Below, piece after piece: positions 22,775 through 34,431 of a DNA stretch of 38,895 nt (its first letter is position 1; each line of letters opens with the position of its first letter). This stretch comes from Mycobacterium parascrofulaceum ATCC BAA-614 (GTDB lineage: Bacteria > Actinomycetota > Actinomycetes > Mycobacteriales > Mycobacteriaceae): positions 63,383 through 102,277 of the forward strand of contig NZ_GG770555.1 of NCBI RefSeq assembly GCF_000164135.1, given 5' to 3'. A model generated the notes under the pieces. It searched no databases. It had not been told where the DNA came from and was given only the letters and a program-made list of their open reading frames with translations. The position numbers and the translations under genes are program-made.

Positions 22775-23695
22775 ATGGACCAGCAGTATGGGCCAGGGAC
22801 CGGCGGGTTCGGCCCGGTCAGCGCCCTCGTGCTCGGTGCGCTCGCCCTGTTGGCGTGTGCGGCGGTGTGGATTGCCCGCCGGGGGCCCCGGTTGCGGTTG
22901 CGCTGGGAGCGGGTGTCCCGCTCGGCCGTGGTCGGCAAAACGCTGACCTGGGTTCATGACCGGATCGGCGACCGGGGACGGTCGCTGGCCCGTCGCTGGG
23001 CCGCCGGCGAGGTCGCCGGGGTCGCATTGCTGCTCGGGCTGGCCACGGTCGTGGCGCTGGCGGTCGGCTTCACCGAGGTGCTCGACGACGTGCTCGAGGG
23101 CGACGGCATCGCCGGAATCGACCAACCGGTGACCGGGTGGATCGCGGCCCGCCGCGACCTGTGGCTGACCGCCGCCCTGCGGGCGGTCACCCGCGCGGGC
23201 GGACCGCTGTTCCTGGCTGCGCTCGCCTTCCCCGTCTCCGTGGCCGCCGGGTGCCGGTGCCGGTCATGGCGGCCCGTGGTGCTTGCCCTGGTGGGGGGTG
23301 GTGCGGTCCCGCTGGTGCTGTTCACGGCCAAGGCCCTGGTCGGCCGTCCGCGCCCGCCCCTTCCGTTCGCCCTGATCGACGCGGACGGGTATTCGTTCCC
23401 GTCCGGCCACGCGACCGGCACCGCCGCGATCACGGCCATCTCCGCATGGATGCTGACCCGCTGGCTGATCCCGTGGTGGACGGCTCGCGTGACCGTCTGG
23501 GCCGTGGCGATCGGCGCAACGTTTGTGATCGGGTTCTCGCGCGTCTACCTCGGAGTTCACTACACGAGCGACGTGCTCTCGGGCTGGATGCTGGGCCTGG
23601 CCTGGGCCGGCACCGTCGTTATGGTCGGCACCTGGTGGGACAACACCCGGCGTGCCCACGGCCTGCCGGGCGGGTCAAGCCCGGCACCCGAGTAG
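22775..23695 (+). CDS. PAP2-family membrane phosphatase
   Basis: Integral membrane acid phosphatase of 306 residues. The three PAP2 motifs are intact: K186-ALVG-R191-P, P209-S-G-H212, and S255-R-VYLGV-H262-YTS-D266. The second His is the nucleophile. About five to six hydrophobic helices are visible, including the first at ~12-35 (ALVLGALALLACAAVWIA). A charged loop (~36-80) separates the first helix from the PAP2 core. Likely substrates are phosphatidic acid or polyprenyl pyrophosphate, as for the family. ATG 22775 is 17 bp after ilvA, so cotranscription is possible. Its last 21 bp overlap the end of the convergent flavoprotein gene. Confidence 0.88.
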   Translation: MDQQYGPGTGGFGPVSALVLGALALLACAAVWIARRGPRLRLRWERVSRSAVVGKTLTWVHDRIGDRGRSLARRWAAGEVAGVALLLGLATVVALAVGFTEVLDDVLEGDGIAGIDQPVTGWIAARRDLWLTAALRAVTRAGGPLFLAALAFPVSVAAGCRCRSWRPVVLALVGGGAVPLVLFTAKALVGRPRPPLPFALIDADGYSFPSGHATGTAAITAISAWMLTRWLIPWWTARVTVWAVAIGATFVIGFSRVYLGVHYTSDVLSGWMLGLAWAGTVVMVGTWWDNTRRAHGLPGGSSPAPE

Positions 23696-24337
23696 GTACC
23701 CCGGCACCGGCGTCGCGGGATCGAGGCCGGCGGCCGGCACCGGCGCCCCGGCCGTCACGCGCAGCGGCACCACCCCCGCCCAGTGCGGCAGCGCGCAATC
23801 CTCCGGATCTTCCACCGGGCCGCCGGTGCGCACCTTGGCCGACACCTCGGCGAGGTCGAGCGCGAGCACGCCGGTGGCGGCCAGCTCGCGCGGATTCGGG
23901 GCTCGGCAGTCGGCGGCGCGCCCGGGTGCGATGTGATCGAGCAGGCCGGCCAGCGCCCGCAGCCGCTCCGCCTCGTCGTCGACCACGCGCGCGGCACCCA
24001 GCACCACGACCGAGCGAAAGTTGACCGAGTGGTGCATGGCGGCGCGCGCCAGCACCAGACCGTCGACCAGGGTGACCGTCACGCACACCGGCAGCCCCGC
24101 CGGCGTTTGGCGGGCCGCGAGCAGGGGACCGCTGCCGGTGGAGCCGTGCAGGTAGAGCGTCTCGCCGAGGCGGGCGTGGGTGGTCGGCAGCACCACCGGC
24201 CGCCCGGCGCTGAGGTAGCCCAGGTGGCAGACGAGCGCCTCGTCCAGGATGCGGTGGACGGTGTTGCGGTCGTAGTGCGCGCGCTCCCGGTAGCGGGTGG
24301 GCGTGGTGCGCGGCGTCGGCTCGTATCCGGTGTGCAT
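23675..24337 (-). CDS. Pyridoxamine 5'-phosphate oxidase-like flavoprotein
   Basis: FMN-binding split-barrel protein of 220 residues, in the Pyridox_ox_2/NimA-like group. Blocks are HRILDEALVCHLGYL, PVVLPTTHARLGETLYLHGSTGSGPL and the central MHHSVNFRSVVVLGAARVV, which is typical of the group. It is longer than true PdxH-type oxidases at its C-terminus (LDLAEVSAKVRTGGP and onward). It may oxidise B6 vitamers or act on another substrate; sequence cannot tell. It is divergent from a MocR-type, PLP-binding regulator, a common pairing. ATG 24337 lies 35 bp from the regulator's GTG. The 3' end overlaps the PAP2 gene tail to tail. Confidence 0.82.
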   Translation of the reverse strand: MHTGYEPTPRTTPTRYRERAHYDRNTVHRILDEALVCHLGYLSAGRPVVLPTTHARLGETLYLHGSTGSGPLLAARQTPAGLPVCVTVTLVDGLVLARAAMHHSVNFRSVVVLGAARVVDDEAERLRALAGLLDHIAPGRAADCRAPNPRELAATGVLALDLAEVSAKVRTGGPVEDPEDCALPHWAGVVPLRVTAGAPVPAAGLDPATPVPGYLLGCRA

Positions 24338-24355
24338 GGCGTCCGCCTTTGCTCT

Positions 24356-24383
24356 AGTACATAATTAATTCCGTGCCAGTACA
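24356..24383. promoter_or_regulatory. Direct AGTACA repeats and leaderless promoter of mocR gene
   Basis: AGTACA occurs at 24356-24361 and 24378-24383 in the same orientation, 22 bp apart, about two helical turns. MocR-type regulators commonly bind direct repeats spaced by whole turns. CATAAT at 24360-24365 is a good -10 whose end is 7 nt before the GTG at 24373, so the regulator mRNA would be leaderless. The repeats flank that -10, which would allow autorepression and control of the divergent flavoprotein. Confidence 0.55.
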
Positions 24384-25701
24384 AAACAGCATAACCGGGA
24401 GCGGTGCCGAGTCCATAGCGGCCAGCATCGAAGAGGCGATCTCGGCCGGCTCCCTCGCGCCCGGCGACGCCCTGCCGCCCGTCCGGGAGCTGGCCGCCCG
24501 GCTCGGCGTGAACACCAACACCGCCGCGGCGGCCTACCGGCTGCTGCGCCACCGGGGCGCCGTGGAGACGGCGGGCCGGCGCGGCACCCGGGTGCGCCAC
24601 CGCCCGGCGACCACCCCGCGATCGCTCCTGGGCCTGGAGGTGCCTCCCGGGGTGCGCGACCTTTCCACCGGCAACCCAGACCCCGCCCTGTTGCCGCTCG
24701 CGGGAGCCACGCTGCCCGGCCCGGTCGCGGGCCGCCCCGTGCTGTACGGGGAGCCGGCCACGTCGGCGGCGCTGGCCGAGTTCGCCCGGGCCGCGCTGTC
24801 CGCCGATGGCGTCCCGGCAGAGCACCTCGCGGTGACCAGCGGCGCGCTCGACGGCATCGAGCGCGTCCTGACCGCGCACCTGCGTCCCGGCGACCGCGTG
24901 GCGGTCGAGGACCCGGGCTGGGCCAACCTGCTCGATCTGCTCGCCGCGCTGGGGCTCGTGGCCGAGCCCGTCCGGGTCGACGACGACGGGCCGCTGCCCG
25001 CCGACCTGACGCGGGCGCTGAACCGCGGTGTGCGCGCACTGATTATCACCAATCGCGCCCAAAACCCGACGGGCGCCGCCCTGTCCGCGCCACGCGCCGA
25101 CGAACTACGAAAGCTGTTGGCCGACAGGGCGAGCGATCTGCTGCTGGTGGAAGACGATCACTGCGCGGGCATTTCCGGCGCGCCGCTGCACACCTTGGCC
25201 GGTGTGACCCGGCACTGGGCGTTCGTGCGCTCCGCGTCCAAGGCCTACGGGCCGGACCTGCGGGTGGCCGTGCTGGCGGGCGACCATCGCACCGTCGAGC
25301 GCGTGCACGGCCGGCTGCGGCTGGGCCCGGGCTGGGTGAGCCACCTGCTGCAGGATCTCGCCGTGAGCCTGTGGTCGGATCAGGCGGCCGTCCGCCTCGT
25401 CGCCACGGCCGAGCGGCGCTACGCCGACACCCGTCGGGCGCTGTGTGCCGCCCTGGCCGAGCGCGACGTCGCCGCCCACGCACGCTCCGGGCTCAACGTG
25501 TGGGTGCCGGTGCCGGACGAGACCGTCGCGATCACCCGGCTGCTGGGCGCGGGCTGGGCGGCGGCGCCGGGCACCCGGTTCCGGATCGGTACGCCGGCGG
25601 GCATCCGCGTCACCGTCGCGGACCTGGGCTCCGACGAGATCGCCCCGCTGGCGGATGCGATCGCCGGCGCGGTGCACGGCGCGGGCCGCTCCAGCGTCTA
25701 G
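24373..25701 (+). CDS. MocR/PdxR-type GntR regulator with aminotransferase domain
   Basis: Regulator of 442 residues. The GntR winged helix-turn-helix is at ~10-78 (IEEAISAGSLAPGDALPPVRELAARLGVNTNTAAAAYRLL). A linker leads to a fold-type I aminotransferase domain with YGEPATSAALAEF, VEDPGWANLLDLL, RAQNPTGAALS, LLVEDDHCAGI and the PLP Lys290 in RSASKAYGPDLRVAVL. MocR proteins sense PLP or an amine/PLP adduct. The adjacent divergent pyridoxamine-oxidase-like gene supports a role in B6 or amine metabolism. The GTG start at 24373 fits a leaderless transcript. It has a well-preserved Lys, so PLP binding is expected. Confidence 0.88.
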   Translation: MPVQNSITGSGAESIAASIEEAISAGSLAPGDALPPVRELAARLGVNTNTAAAAYRLLRHRGAVETAGRRGTRVRHRPATTPRSLLGLEVPPGVRDLSTGNPDPALLPLAGATLPGPVAGRPVLYGEPATSAALAEFARAALSADGVPAEHLAVTSGALDGIERVLTAHLRPGDRVAVEDPGWANLLDLLAALGLVAEPVRVDDDGPLPADLTRALNRGVRALIITNRAQNPTGAALSAPRADELRKLLADRASDLLLVEDDHCAGISGAPLHTLAGVTRHWAFVRSASKAYGPDLRVAVLAGDHRTVERVHGRLRLGPGWVSHLLQDLAVSLWSDQAAVRLVATAERRYADTRRALCAALAERDVAAHARSGLNVWVPVPDETVAITRLLGAGWAAAPGTRFRIGTPAGIRVTVADLGSDEIAPLADAIAGAVHGAGRSSV

Positions 25702-25919
25702 GAGACCGTCAACGGCCTTCGCCGCGCACGCATCCCAGGCCCGGGCCCGTCCACAGCAGTTCCACGCTGGGCGCCGGCGGCGTCTCGCCGGATACGGCGG
25801 GCGCCGGCCGCCTCTTCCTGAACAAGCCGATGCACCGGCCGAATGCGGATCGATTCATGGGCGAAATCATCGACGGTTGCCGGCGCGGCGGTGCACCGTT
25901 ATCCACAGGGGGGCGGCGC

Positions 25920-27653
25920 TTAGGTCCGCTCGCGCACCGCCAGGATGGCGAACGAATGGCCTTCCAGCGTCGTGCCGTCGGCCTCGACCGCGGGGTCACC
26001 CCAGGCGAGGACCACGTCACCGGCGACGGGCACCCGCACCGCCTCGGCGCCGAGGTTGCACACGATGCGCAGCCGGCCGCGCCCCACGCTGATCCAGCGT
26101 TGCTCCTCGTCGTAGTCGACGGTGAGGTGCTCCAGCCAGGGATCGGCCAGGTCCGGGTCGCTGTGCCGCAACGCGATCAGGTCGCGGTAGAGCCGGTGCA
26201 CGCGCCCGTGCTCGCCGGAGTCGACTTCGTCCCAATCGAGCTTCGAGCGCTGGAACGTCTGCGGGTCCTGGGGGTCGGGGATGTCGTCGGCGTCCCAGCC
26301 GTGTTCGGCGAACTCGGCCTTGCGGCCCTCCGCGGTGGCCCTGGCCAGCTCCGGCTCGGGGTGCGAGCTGAAGAACTGGAACGGGGTGGACGCCGCATAC
26401 TCCTCGCCCATGAAAAGCATTGCGGTGAAGGGTGTCCCGAGTGCTAGCGCCGCCTTGACGGCCAGCTGGCCGCCGGTCAGGTTCTGCGAGGGGCGGTCCC
26501 CGAGCGCCCGGTTGCCGACCTGGTCGTGGGTGCAGGTGTAAGCGACCAGCCGGGTGGCCGGGATGGTGGCGGTGTCCAACGGCCGCCCGTGCCGGCGATG
26601 CCGGAACGACGAATACGTGGCGGCGTGGAAATAGCCGCGCCGCAGCGTCTCGGCCAGGGTCGCCAGCGACCCGAAGTCCCCGTAGTAGCCCTGGCGCTCC
26701 CCGGACACCGCGGTGTGGATGGCGTGGTGGATGTCGTCGGCCCATTGCGCCGTCAGCCCGTAACCGCCCCGGTCACGCGGCGTGATCAGCCGCGGATCGT
26801 TGAGGTCGCTCTCGGCGACCAGCGACAGCGGGCGGTCCAATTGCTGTGACAGCCAATCCGTTTCGGTCGCGAGCTCCTCGAGGATGTGGATGGCGGTGGT
26901 GTCCACCAGGGCATGCACGGCGTCCAGGCGCAGGCCGTCGGCGTGGAAGTCGCGCATCCAGCGCAGTGCGCATCCGATGATGTAGCGGCGCACCTCGTCG
27001 GAGTCGGCGTCGGCGATGTTGATGCCCTCGCCCCACGGGTTGCTCGCCGAGGACAGGTAGGGGCCGAACTTCGGCAGGTAGTTGCCGGACGGGCCGAGGT
27101 GGTTGAACACCGCGTCGATCAGTACGCCCAGGCCCCGCGCGTGGCAGGCGTCGACGAACCGGACCAGGCCGTCGGGGCCGCCGTAGGGTTCGTGCACGCT
27201 GTACCACAGCACCCCGTCGTATCCCCAACCATGCGTTCCGGCAAAGGAATTCACCGGCATCAGCTCGACGAAGTCGACCCCGAGGTCCACCAGGTAGTCG
27301 AGCTTGTCGATCGCGGCGTCGAAGGTGCCGGGGCCCGTGAAGGTGCCCAGGTGCAGCTCGTAGATGACCGCGCCCTCGACCGGCCGGCCCCGCCAGTCGC
27401 CGTCGGTCCAGCGGGCCGCGGCCGGGTCCCACAGCTGCGAGCGGGCGTGCACGCCCTCGGGCTGCCGCGGCGAGCGCGGATCGGGCAGCACGGTGGGGTC
27501 GTCGTCGAGCAGGTACCCGTAGCGGGCGTCCGGCGCCGCGTCGACCCTCGCGTGCCACCAGCCGTCGTCCGCGCGCGTCATCGCGTGCACCCGGCCCTCG
27601 ACGTCGAGCCGGACCAGCTCCGGTTTGGGGGCCCAGACCCGGAATTCAGTCAC
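25920..27653 (-). CDS. treZ: Malto-oligosyltrehalose trehalohydrolase
   Basis: GH13 enzyme of 577 residues that releases trehalose from maltooligosyltrehalose, the last step of the TreXYZ route. An N-terminal beta-sandwich (FRVWAPKPELVRLDVEG) precedes the barrel. Catalytic residues are readable: nucleophile Asp244 in DGLRLDAVHALVD, acid/base Glu281 in LVAESDLNDPR, and the third Asp in THDQVGNR. The start is GTG at 27653, which overlaps the treY stop by 8 nt (GTGACTGA). This tight junction and the order treX-treY-treZ show one operon. The length matches M. tuberculosis Rv1562c (~580). Confidence 0.95.
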   Translation of the reverse strand: MTEFRVWAPKPELVRLDVEGRVHAMTRADDGWWHARVDAAPDARYGYLLDDDPTVLPDPRSPRQPEGVHARSQLWDPAAARWTDGDWRGRPVEGAVIYELHLGTFTGPGTFDAAIDKLDYLVDLGVDFVELMPVNSFAGTHGWGYDGVLWYSVHEPYGGPDGLVRFVDACHARGLGVLIDAVFNHLGPSGNYLPKFGPYLSSASNPWGEGINIADADSDEVRRYIIGCALRWMRDFHADGLRLDAVHALVDTTAIHILEELATETDWLSQQLDRPLSLVAESDLNDPRLITPRDRGGYGLTAQWADDIHHAIHTAVSGERQGYYGDFGSLATLAETLRRGYFHAATYSSFRHRRHGRPLDTATIPATRLVAYTCTHDQVGNRALGDRPSQNLTGGQLAVKAALALGTPFTAMLFMGEEYAASTPFQFFSSHPEPELARATAEGRKAEFAEHGWDADDIPDPQDPQTFQRSKLDWDEVDSGEHGRVHRLYRDLIALRHSDPDLADPWLEHLTVDYDEEQRWISVGRGRLRIVCNLGAEAVRVPVAGDVVLAWGDPAVEADGTTLEGHSFAILAVRERT

Positions 27654-29958
27654 GATGGCGCTCCAGCAGGACGACGGGCAGCTCCGCGAACAGTTCGGCG
27701 GTCGACGTGGGCCCGTCCGCGATGACCCCGGTGAGCGCGTCCTTCCAGGTGCCCTCCGGCAGCGACAGCACAGTGTTGCCCCAGCCGGTTTCGGTCAGGC
27801 GCACGGTCCACCGGGTCACCGCGACCACGATGTCCTCGCCGCGGCGGAACGCCAGCACGTGCTCGCTCGCGTCGCCGTTGGCCAGCACCGGAACGTAGTC
27901 GCCGCGCAGGAAGCTGTCCGGATGGGCGCGACGAACCCGCAGCGCGGTGGTGACCACCCGAATCTTGGGGTGCTCCAACGCCTTCAGCGCGGCGCGGCGG
28001 GCGGCGTAGTCGACCGCCCTGCGGTTGTCCGGGTCGACGAGGCTGTCGTCCCACAGCTCGGTGCCCTGGTACACGTCCGGGATCCCGGGCACGGTCAGCG
28101 CCAGCAGCTTCTGACCCAACGCGTCGCTGGCGGCGTGCGGGTTGAGCTGGGTCACCAGCTCGGTCAGCTGTCCGGCCACCGGCCCGTCGAAGACGCTGTC
28201 CAGCCACCGGTGTACCGCGTCCTCGAACTCGGTGTCCGGCTCGTTCCACGAGGTGTGCCAGGCCGCTTCGCGGATCGCCTTCTCGGTGTAGCCGTGCAGC
28301 CGGTCGCGCAGCTCGGCGCCGACTTTCCCGTTTTCGAGGCCGCTGACCGGCCACACGCCGAAGATGTTCTGCCACAGGAACCGCCCGGTCGCCGGGTCGG
28401 GGGAGGGCGCGGCGGCCTCCCAGCGGCCGACGAACTCGGTCCACAGCGACGGGACCTGCGACAGCACCCCGATCCGGGCCCGCACGTCCTCGCCGCGTTT
28501 GGTGTCGTGGGTGGTCAGCGTCGTCATCGTCTGCGGCCACAACCGGGCGCGGGTGGCGGCGCTGTGGTGGAACTCGGCCGCGCCGACACCGAAGCGATGG
28601 GGCTCGCCGCCCACCTCGTTGAGCGACACCAGCCGCGCGTCCCGGTAGAAGTAGCAGTCCTCCACCGACTTGGCGGTGACCGCGCCGCAGAGCTGCTGCA
28701 GCCGGGTGGCCGGCTCGGCGCCGGAGGCCAGCGCCGCGGCGATCACCTGCAGGGCGGGCCCGAGTTCCGGTGACTGCGCCTGCGTTTCGGCCAGCGCCGT
28801 GGGCATGATCGCCGCCAGCCCCGGATAGTCGCAGCGGTAGACGCCGATGTGGGTCAGCAGCGCGGCCACCGCGTCGGGCAACCGCGGGTGATCGGCCCCG
28901 GCCGCGGCCACGATGCTGCGGCGCAGCCGGCGCAGCTCGCTGGCGAGCGTGTCGGTCGCCGCCCGGATCTTCAATTCCGCCAACATCTTCGGCGTCGCGG
29001 CGTAGTCCAGCCCCGCCGACTCGACGAGCGCGGTGAGCGCGGGGGCGCCCTGCGGGTCGACGAAGACACCGCCGACCTCGCGCAGTACGTCGTAGCCCGT
29101 GGTGCCGCCGATGGGCAGCGTGGGTTCGAGCGCCTCGTCGACCGCCAGGATTTTCTCGATCACGATCCAGGTCTGCGGGCCGACCGCTTCGCGCAGCCAC
29201 GCCAGGTATCCGCCCGGGTCGGACAATCCGTCGGGGTGGTCGATGCGCACGCCGTCGACGAGTCCCTCGGCGGCCCAGCGGGCGACCTCGGCGTGGGTGG
29301 CGTCGAACACGGCGCGGTCCTCCTGGCGCAGCCCGGCCAGGGAAGTGATCGAGAAGAACCGCCGGTAGCCGCACACGCCGTTGCGCCAACCCACCAGCCG
29401 ATAATGCTGGCGGTCGTGCACCTCGGGTCCGGTCCCCTCGCCGGTGCCCGGCGCGATCGGCAGCGCCAGGTCGCCGAGCCGCAGCAGTTCCCCGTCGACC
29501 TCGAGGTCGGCGGCGTCGCCGTCGGAACCCAGGATGGGCAGCACGATGCGGCCGTCCTCATCGAGGTCCCAGTCGATGTCGAAATACGTTGCGTAATCCG
29601 AGGAACGGCCGTGCCGCAGCACGTCCCACCACCAGGCGTTCTGCTGCGGCTGGTCGATCCCCACGTGATTGGGCACGATGTCGACGACCAGGCCGATGCC
29701 GCGCTCCCGCGCCGCCGCCGACAGCCGCGCCAGGCCGTCGCGGCCGCCGAGTTCGGGGGAGACCGTCGTCGGGTCGGTGACGTCGTAGCCGTGGTTGGAC
29801 CCGGTGGTCGCGGTCATGATCGGCGACAGGTACAGGTGGGACACGCCGAGCTCGTCGAGGTAGTCCAGCAGGTTTTCCGCGTCGGCGAAGGTGAACGCGA
29901 ACCCGCTGGACTCCCCACGCAGCTGCAGCCGGTAGGTCGACAGTATCGGAAAGGCCAT
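27646..29958 (-). CDS. treY: Maltooligosyltrehalose synthase
   Basis: GH13 intramolecular transglycosylase of 770 residues that turns the reducing-end alpha-1,4 bond of malto-oligosaccharides into alpha,alpha-1,1. The start STYRLQLRGESSGFAFTFADAE is typical of TreY. The catalytic set is VDGVRIDHPDGLSDP (nucleophile Asp), WIVIEKIL (acid Glu) and TTHDTKRGEDVRAR (transition-state Asp). DIVPNHVGID is the first GH13 motif. ATG 29958 begins 3 nt after the treX stop, and the 3' end overlaps treZ by 8 nt, so the three genes are translated as a unit. Confidence 0.95.
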   Translation of the reverse strand: MAFPILSTYRLQLRGESSGFAFTFADAENLLDYLDELGVSHLYLSPIMTATTGSNHGYDVTDPTTVSPELGGRDGLARLSAAARERGIGLVVDIVPNHVGIDQPQQNAWWWDVLRHGRSSDYATYFDIDWDLDEDGRIVLPILGSDGDAADLEVDGELLRLGDLALPIAPGTGEGTGPEVHDRQHYRLVGWRNGVCGYRRFFSITSLAGLRQEDRAVFDATHAEVARWAAEGLVDGVRIDHPDGLSDPGGYLAWLREAVGPQTWIVIEKILAVDEALEPTLPIGGTTGYDVLREVGGVFVDPQGAPALTALVESAGLDYAATPKMLAELKIRAATDTLASELRRLRRSIVAAAGADHPRLPDAVAALLTHIGVYRCDYPGLAAIMPTALAETQAQSPELGPALQVIAAALASGAEPATRLQQLCGAVTAKSVEDCYFYRDARLVSLNEVGGEPHRFGVGAAEFHHSAATRARLWPQTMTTLTTHDTKRGEDVRARIGVLSQVPSLWTEFVGRWEAAAPSPDPATGRFLWQNIFGVWPVSGLENGKVGAELRDRLHGYTEKAIREAAWHTSWNEPDTEFEDAVHRWLDSVFDGPVAGQLTELVTQLNPHAASDALGQKLLALTVPGIPDVYQGTELWDDSLVDPDNRRAVDYAARRAALKALEHPKIRVVTTALRVRRAHPDSFLRGDYVPVLANGDASEHVLAFRRGEDIVVAVTRWTVRLTETGWGNTVLSLPEGTWKDALTGVIADGPTSTAELFAELPVVLLERHRD

Positions 29959-29961
29959 GCG

Positions 29962-32163
<2,202 letters not shown>

Positions 32164-32196
32164 CTGACCTTATCCGCGCCCGACGCGGCGGGGGCG

Positions 32197-34353
32197 TCAC
32201 CACCAACCGGTATTGGCCGCGATCTGGCGGCCCAATTCGGGCACCATCGTCCGCACGTATGTGGGGGTCAGGTGATGGGCGCCGTGGTAGATCAGCACGT
32301 TTCCCTCCACCGGGCGGCACACGTCGGCGCGGCAGACCGCGTCGGACATGTCGAGCACCTTCAGCAGCGGGAACTGTGTGACGAAGTCGAGGGTCTGGTT
32401 GCGGTCGGACAGCGCGTCGGAGCGCTTCATCGCGCACGACTGGGGGGTGCCGCCCTTTTTGGCCAGGCAGTCCGCCGGGTCGAACGGCTGGCCGTTCTTC
32501 ACCAGCCACGGGGTGTCCCGCATGCCGAGGATCGGAATGTTGTTGTCCGAGAACTGTTGCCAGATCCCGATGTAGGTCGCCGGCATCACGTCGCCGGGCT
32601 TGATGTTCCACGGCCGGGTCGTCGTGGTGAACACGTAGTCGGGACGGTCGGCGATGACCCTGGCCATCGTCTGCTCCACCCAGTCCCGGCACTGCGGGTA
32701 GGCGGCGTTGTTGCCCATGATCAACGGAACTTCTTCGGTGGACAACGGGCAGCCCATCTTCAGATACGTCACCACTTTGAAGTGATGCATCTGGCCGAGC
32801 AGGTCCAGCGCGGGCAGCCAGTGTTCGGCGTGGGAGCCGCCCGCCAGCGCGATGGTGCGGCCGGCGGCCACGTCGCCGTAGGTGCACACGACGACGGCCG
32901 GGTTGACGAAGTCGCTGATGCAACCGTCGCGGGTGGAGGCCGGCAGGTCGTCCTTGACCTCCAGCACGGTGGGCCGCATCGGCAACGCGGGCACCCGCAC
33001 GTGTTCGGTCAGGGCGCGCGCGCCCGGGTAGTCCTGCGGGTTGAGGACGCTGAGCTCCTTGCCCGCGGCGCGCAGGACGGTGACGTGCTGGCGCCACGTG
33101 AACGACGTCGCGGTCAGCGTCACGGCGAGCAGCGCGATCGCCGTCCCCAGCGCCAACGTCGGCCGGGGCAGGCGCGCCAGCCACGCGGGTGCGGGCGCCG
33201 GCGACCGGCCGGCGGTGCGGTGGCGCAGCGGGTCCTCGACGATCCGGGTGGTCAGGTACGCCAGGACCCCCGAGACCAGCAATACCGCACTGCCTTCGAC
33301 GAAGCCGGCGTGCCGGTGCCCGGTGAACGACAGCCAGAAGATCAGCAGCGGCCAGTGCCAGAGGTAGAGCGAGTACGCCATCGCGCCCAACGCGACCAGC
33401 GGCCGCGCCGCCAGCAGGCGGCTCGGCAGCGGCAGCCGGGCGGTGGCGGCGGGACCGCTCCGCAGGTTGGCCCCGGCGAGGATCATCACCATGGTGGCGC
33501 CGACGGGCACCAGGGCCCACGGGCCGGGAAATTCCTTGACGCCGTTGATCAGGGCGCCGCAGGACAGGATCGCGGCCAGCGCGACCGTGGCCAGCAGGGT
33601 TCGCAACCACATCGGCCACCGGATCGCCGGCACCAGCGCGCCGACCAGCGCGCCCAGCAGCAACTCCCAGCCGCGGGCGAAGCTGTTGTAGTAGGCGGCC
33701 GCCTGGTTGCCCTGGTGCGCCACGATCGCGTAGACGAAGGAGGCCACCGTCAGCGCCGTCAGCAGCCCCAGGAACAGGGTGCGCAGGTGGGTGCCCAACC
33801 GTCGCCGGAACAGGTACCCGCATCCGGCGATCAACAGCAGGAAGCCGACGTAGAACTGGCCCTGCACCGACATGGACCAGATGTGCTGCAGCGGGCTGAC
33901 CGCCTCGCCGGCGCGCAGGTAGTCCGAGGCGGTGTTGGCCAGCTCCCAGTTCTGGTAGTAGCCGAGGCTGGCCAGGCTCTGGTCGGCGAAGGTCTCCCAG
34001 CGCGTCTCCGGCTGCACCAGGATGGTCAGCACCGCGCAGCCGGCCAGCACCACGACCAGCGCGGGAACCAGCCGGCGGACCAGCCGGATCACCTCCGCCA
34101 CCGGCGACAAGGTGACGGCCGGGTTCAGGGCCGCGCGAATGATCTTGCCGCCGAAGAAGAATCCGGACAGCGCCAGGAAGACGTCGACGCCGCCGGAGAC
34201 CCGGCCGTACCAGACGTGGAACACGGCGACCAGCGCGATCGCGATGCCGCGCAAGCCGTCCAGGTCGTAGCGGTAAAAACCCGCATCACGCGCTCCCGTC
34301 GCGACGGGCTGCGCGGTCGCAATCGGTCGGGTAGAGGGGGACAGGGTCGACAT
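32197..34353 (-). CDS. AT3/SGNH membrane acyltransferase (Rv1565c-like)
   Basis: Two-domain O-acyltransferase of 718 residues. The N-terminal acyltransferase-3 domain (~25-390) has about ten membrane helices and the motifs [20 protein letters not shown] (Arg and the conserved His) and [30 protein letters not shown] is the expected later block. A periplasmic SGNH-like domain (~430-718) has [15 protein letters not shown], with Gly where many members have Asp (GDSH), and the late [10 protein letters not shown] with the catalytic His. Such proteins acetylate or acylate envelope sugars; the acceptor is unknown. It is 33 bp ahead of treX and may be part of that transcript. A strong hairpin separates it from ripD. 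Confidence 0.88.
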   Translation of the reverse strand: MSTLSPSTRPIATAQPVATGARDAGFYRYDLDGLRGIAIALVAVFHVWYGRVSGGVDVFLALSGFFFGGKIIRAALNPAVTLSPVAEVIRLVRRLVPALVVVLAGCAVLTILVQPETRWETFADQSLASLGYYQNWELANTASDYLRAGEAVSPLQHIWSMSVQGQFYVGFLLLIAGCGYLFRRRLGTHLRTLFLGLLTALTVASFVYAIVAHQGNQAAAYYNSFARGWELLLGALVGALVPAIRWPMWLRTLLATVALAAILSCGALINGVKEFPGPWALVPVGATMVMILAGANLRSGPAATARLPLPSRLLAARPLVALGAMAYSLYLWHWPLLIFWLSFTGHRHAGFVEGSAVLLVSGVLAYLTTRIVEDPLRHRTAGRSPAPAPAWLARLPRPTLALGTAIALLAVTLTATSFTWRQHVTVLRAAGKELSVLNPQDYPGARALTEHVRVPALPMRPTVLEVKDDLPASTRDGCISDFVNPAVVVCTYGDVAAGRTIALAGGSHAEHWLPALDLLGQMHHFKVVTYLKMGCPLSTEEVPLIMGNNAAYPQCRDWVEQTMARVIADRPDYVFTTTTRPWNIKPGDVMPATYIGIWQQFSDNNIPILGMRDTPWLVKNGQPFDPADCLAKKGGTPQSCAMKRSDALSDRNQTLDFVTQFPLLKVLDMSDAVCRADVCRPVEGNVLIYHGAHHLTPTYVRTMVPELGRQIAANTGWW

Positions 34354-34377
34354 GATCGACCGCTAATTTACCGAAAA

Positions 34378-34411
34378 CCGCCACCCGCTCTCGTTCAGGA
34401 GCAGGTGGCGG
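34378..34411 (-). terminator. Strong hairpin downstream of ripD
   Basis: ccgccacc (34378-34385) pairs with ggtggcgg (34404-34411). After a single c/a mismatch, gctc (34387-34390) pairs with gagc (34399-34402), leaving an 8-nt loop: a 12-bp stem in all. It lies between the ripD stop (34432) and the start of the next gene on the same strand (34353). There is no T tract, which is common for mycobacterial terminators. It probably ends or attenuates ripD transcription. Confidence 0.65.
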
Positions 34412-34431
34412 CGTTCGGAGTGCCGGGAGGT

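Noticed and set aside
25899..25907. A perfect TTATCCACA DnaA-box sequence in the gap before treZ
   Set aside because: It is a single copy with no second box, no AT-rich unwinding region and no dnaA/dnaN neighbours; one perfect match is not enough to propose an origin or control site.
25702..25919. Possible remnant of the vapBC11 toxin-antitoxin pair found here in M. tuberculosis
   Set aside because: No VapB/VapC motifs could be read in any frame of this 218-bp gap; only weak GC-rich symmetries are present.
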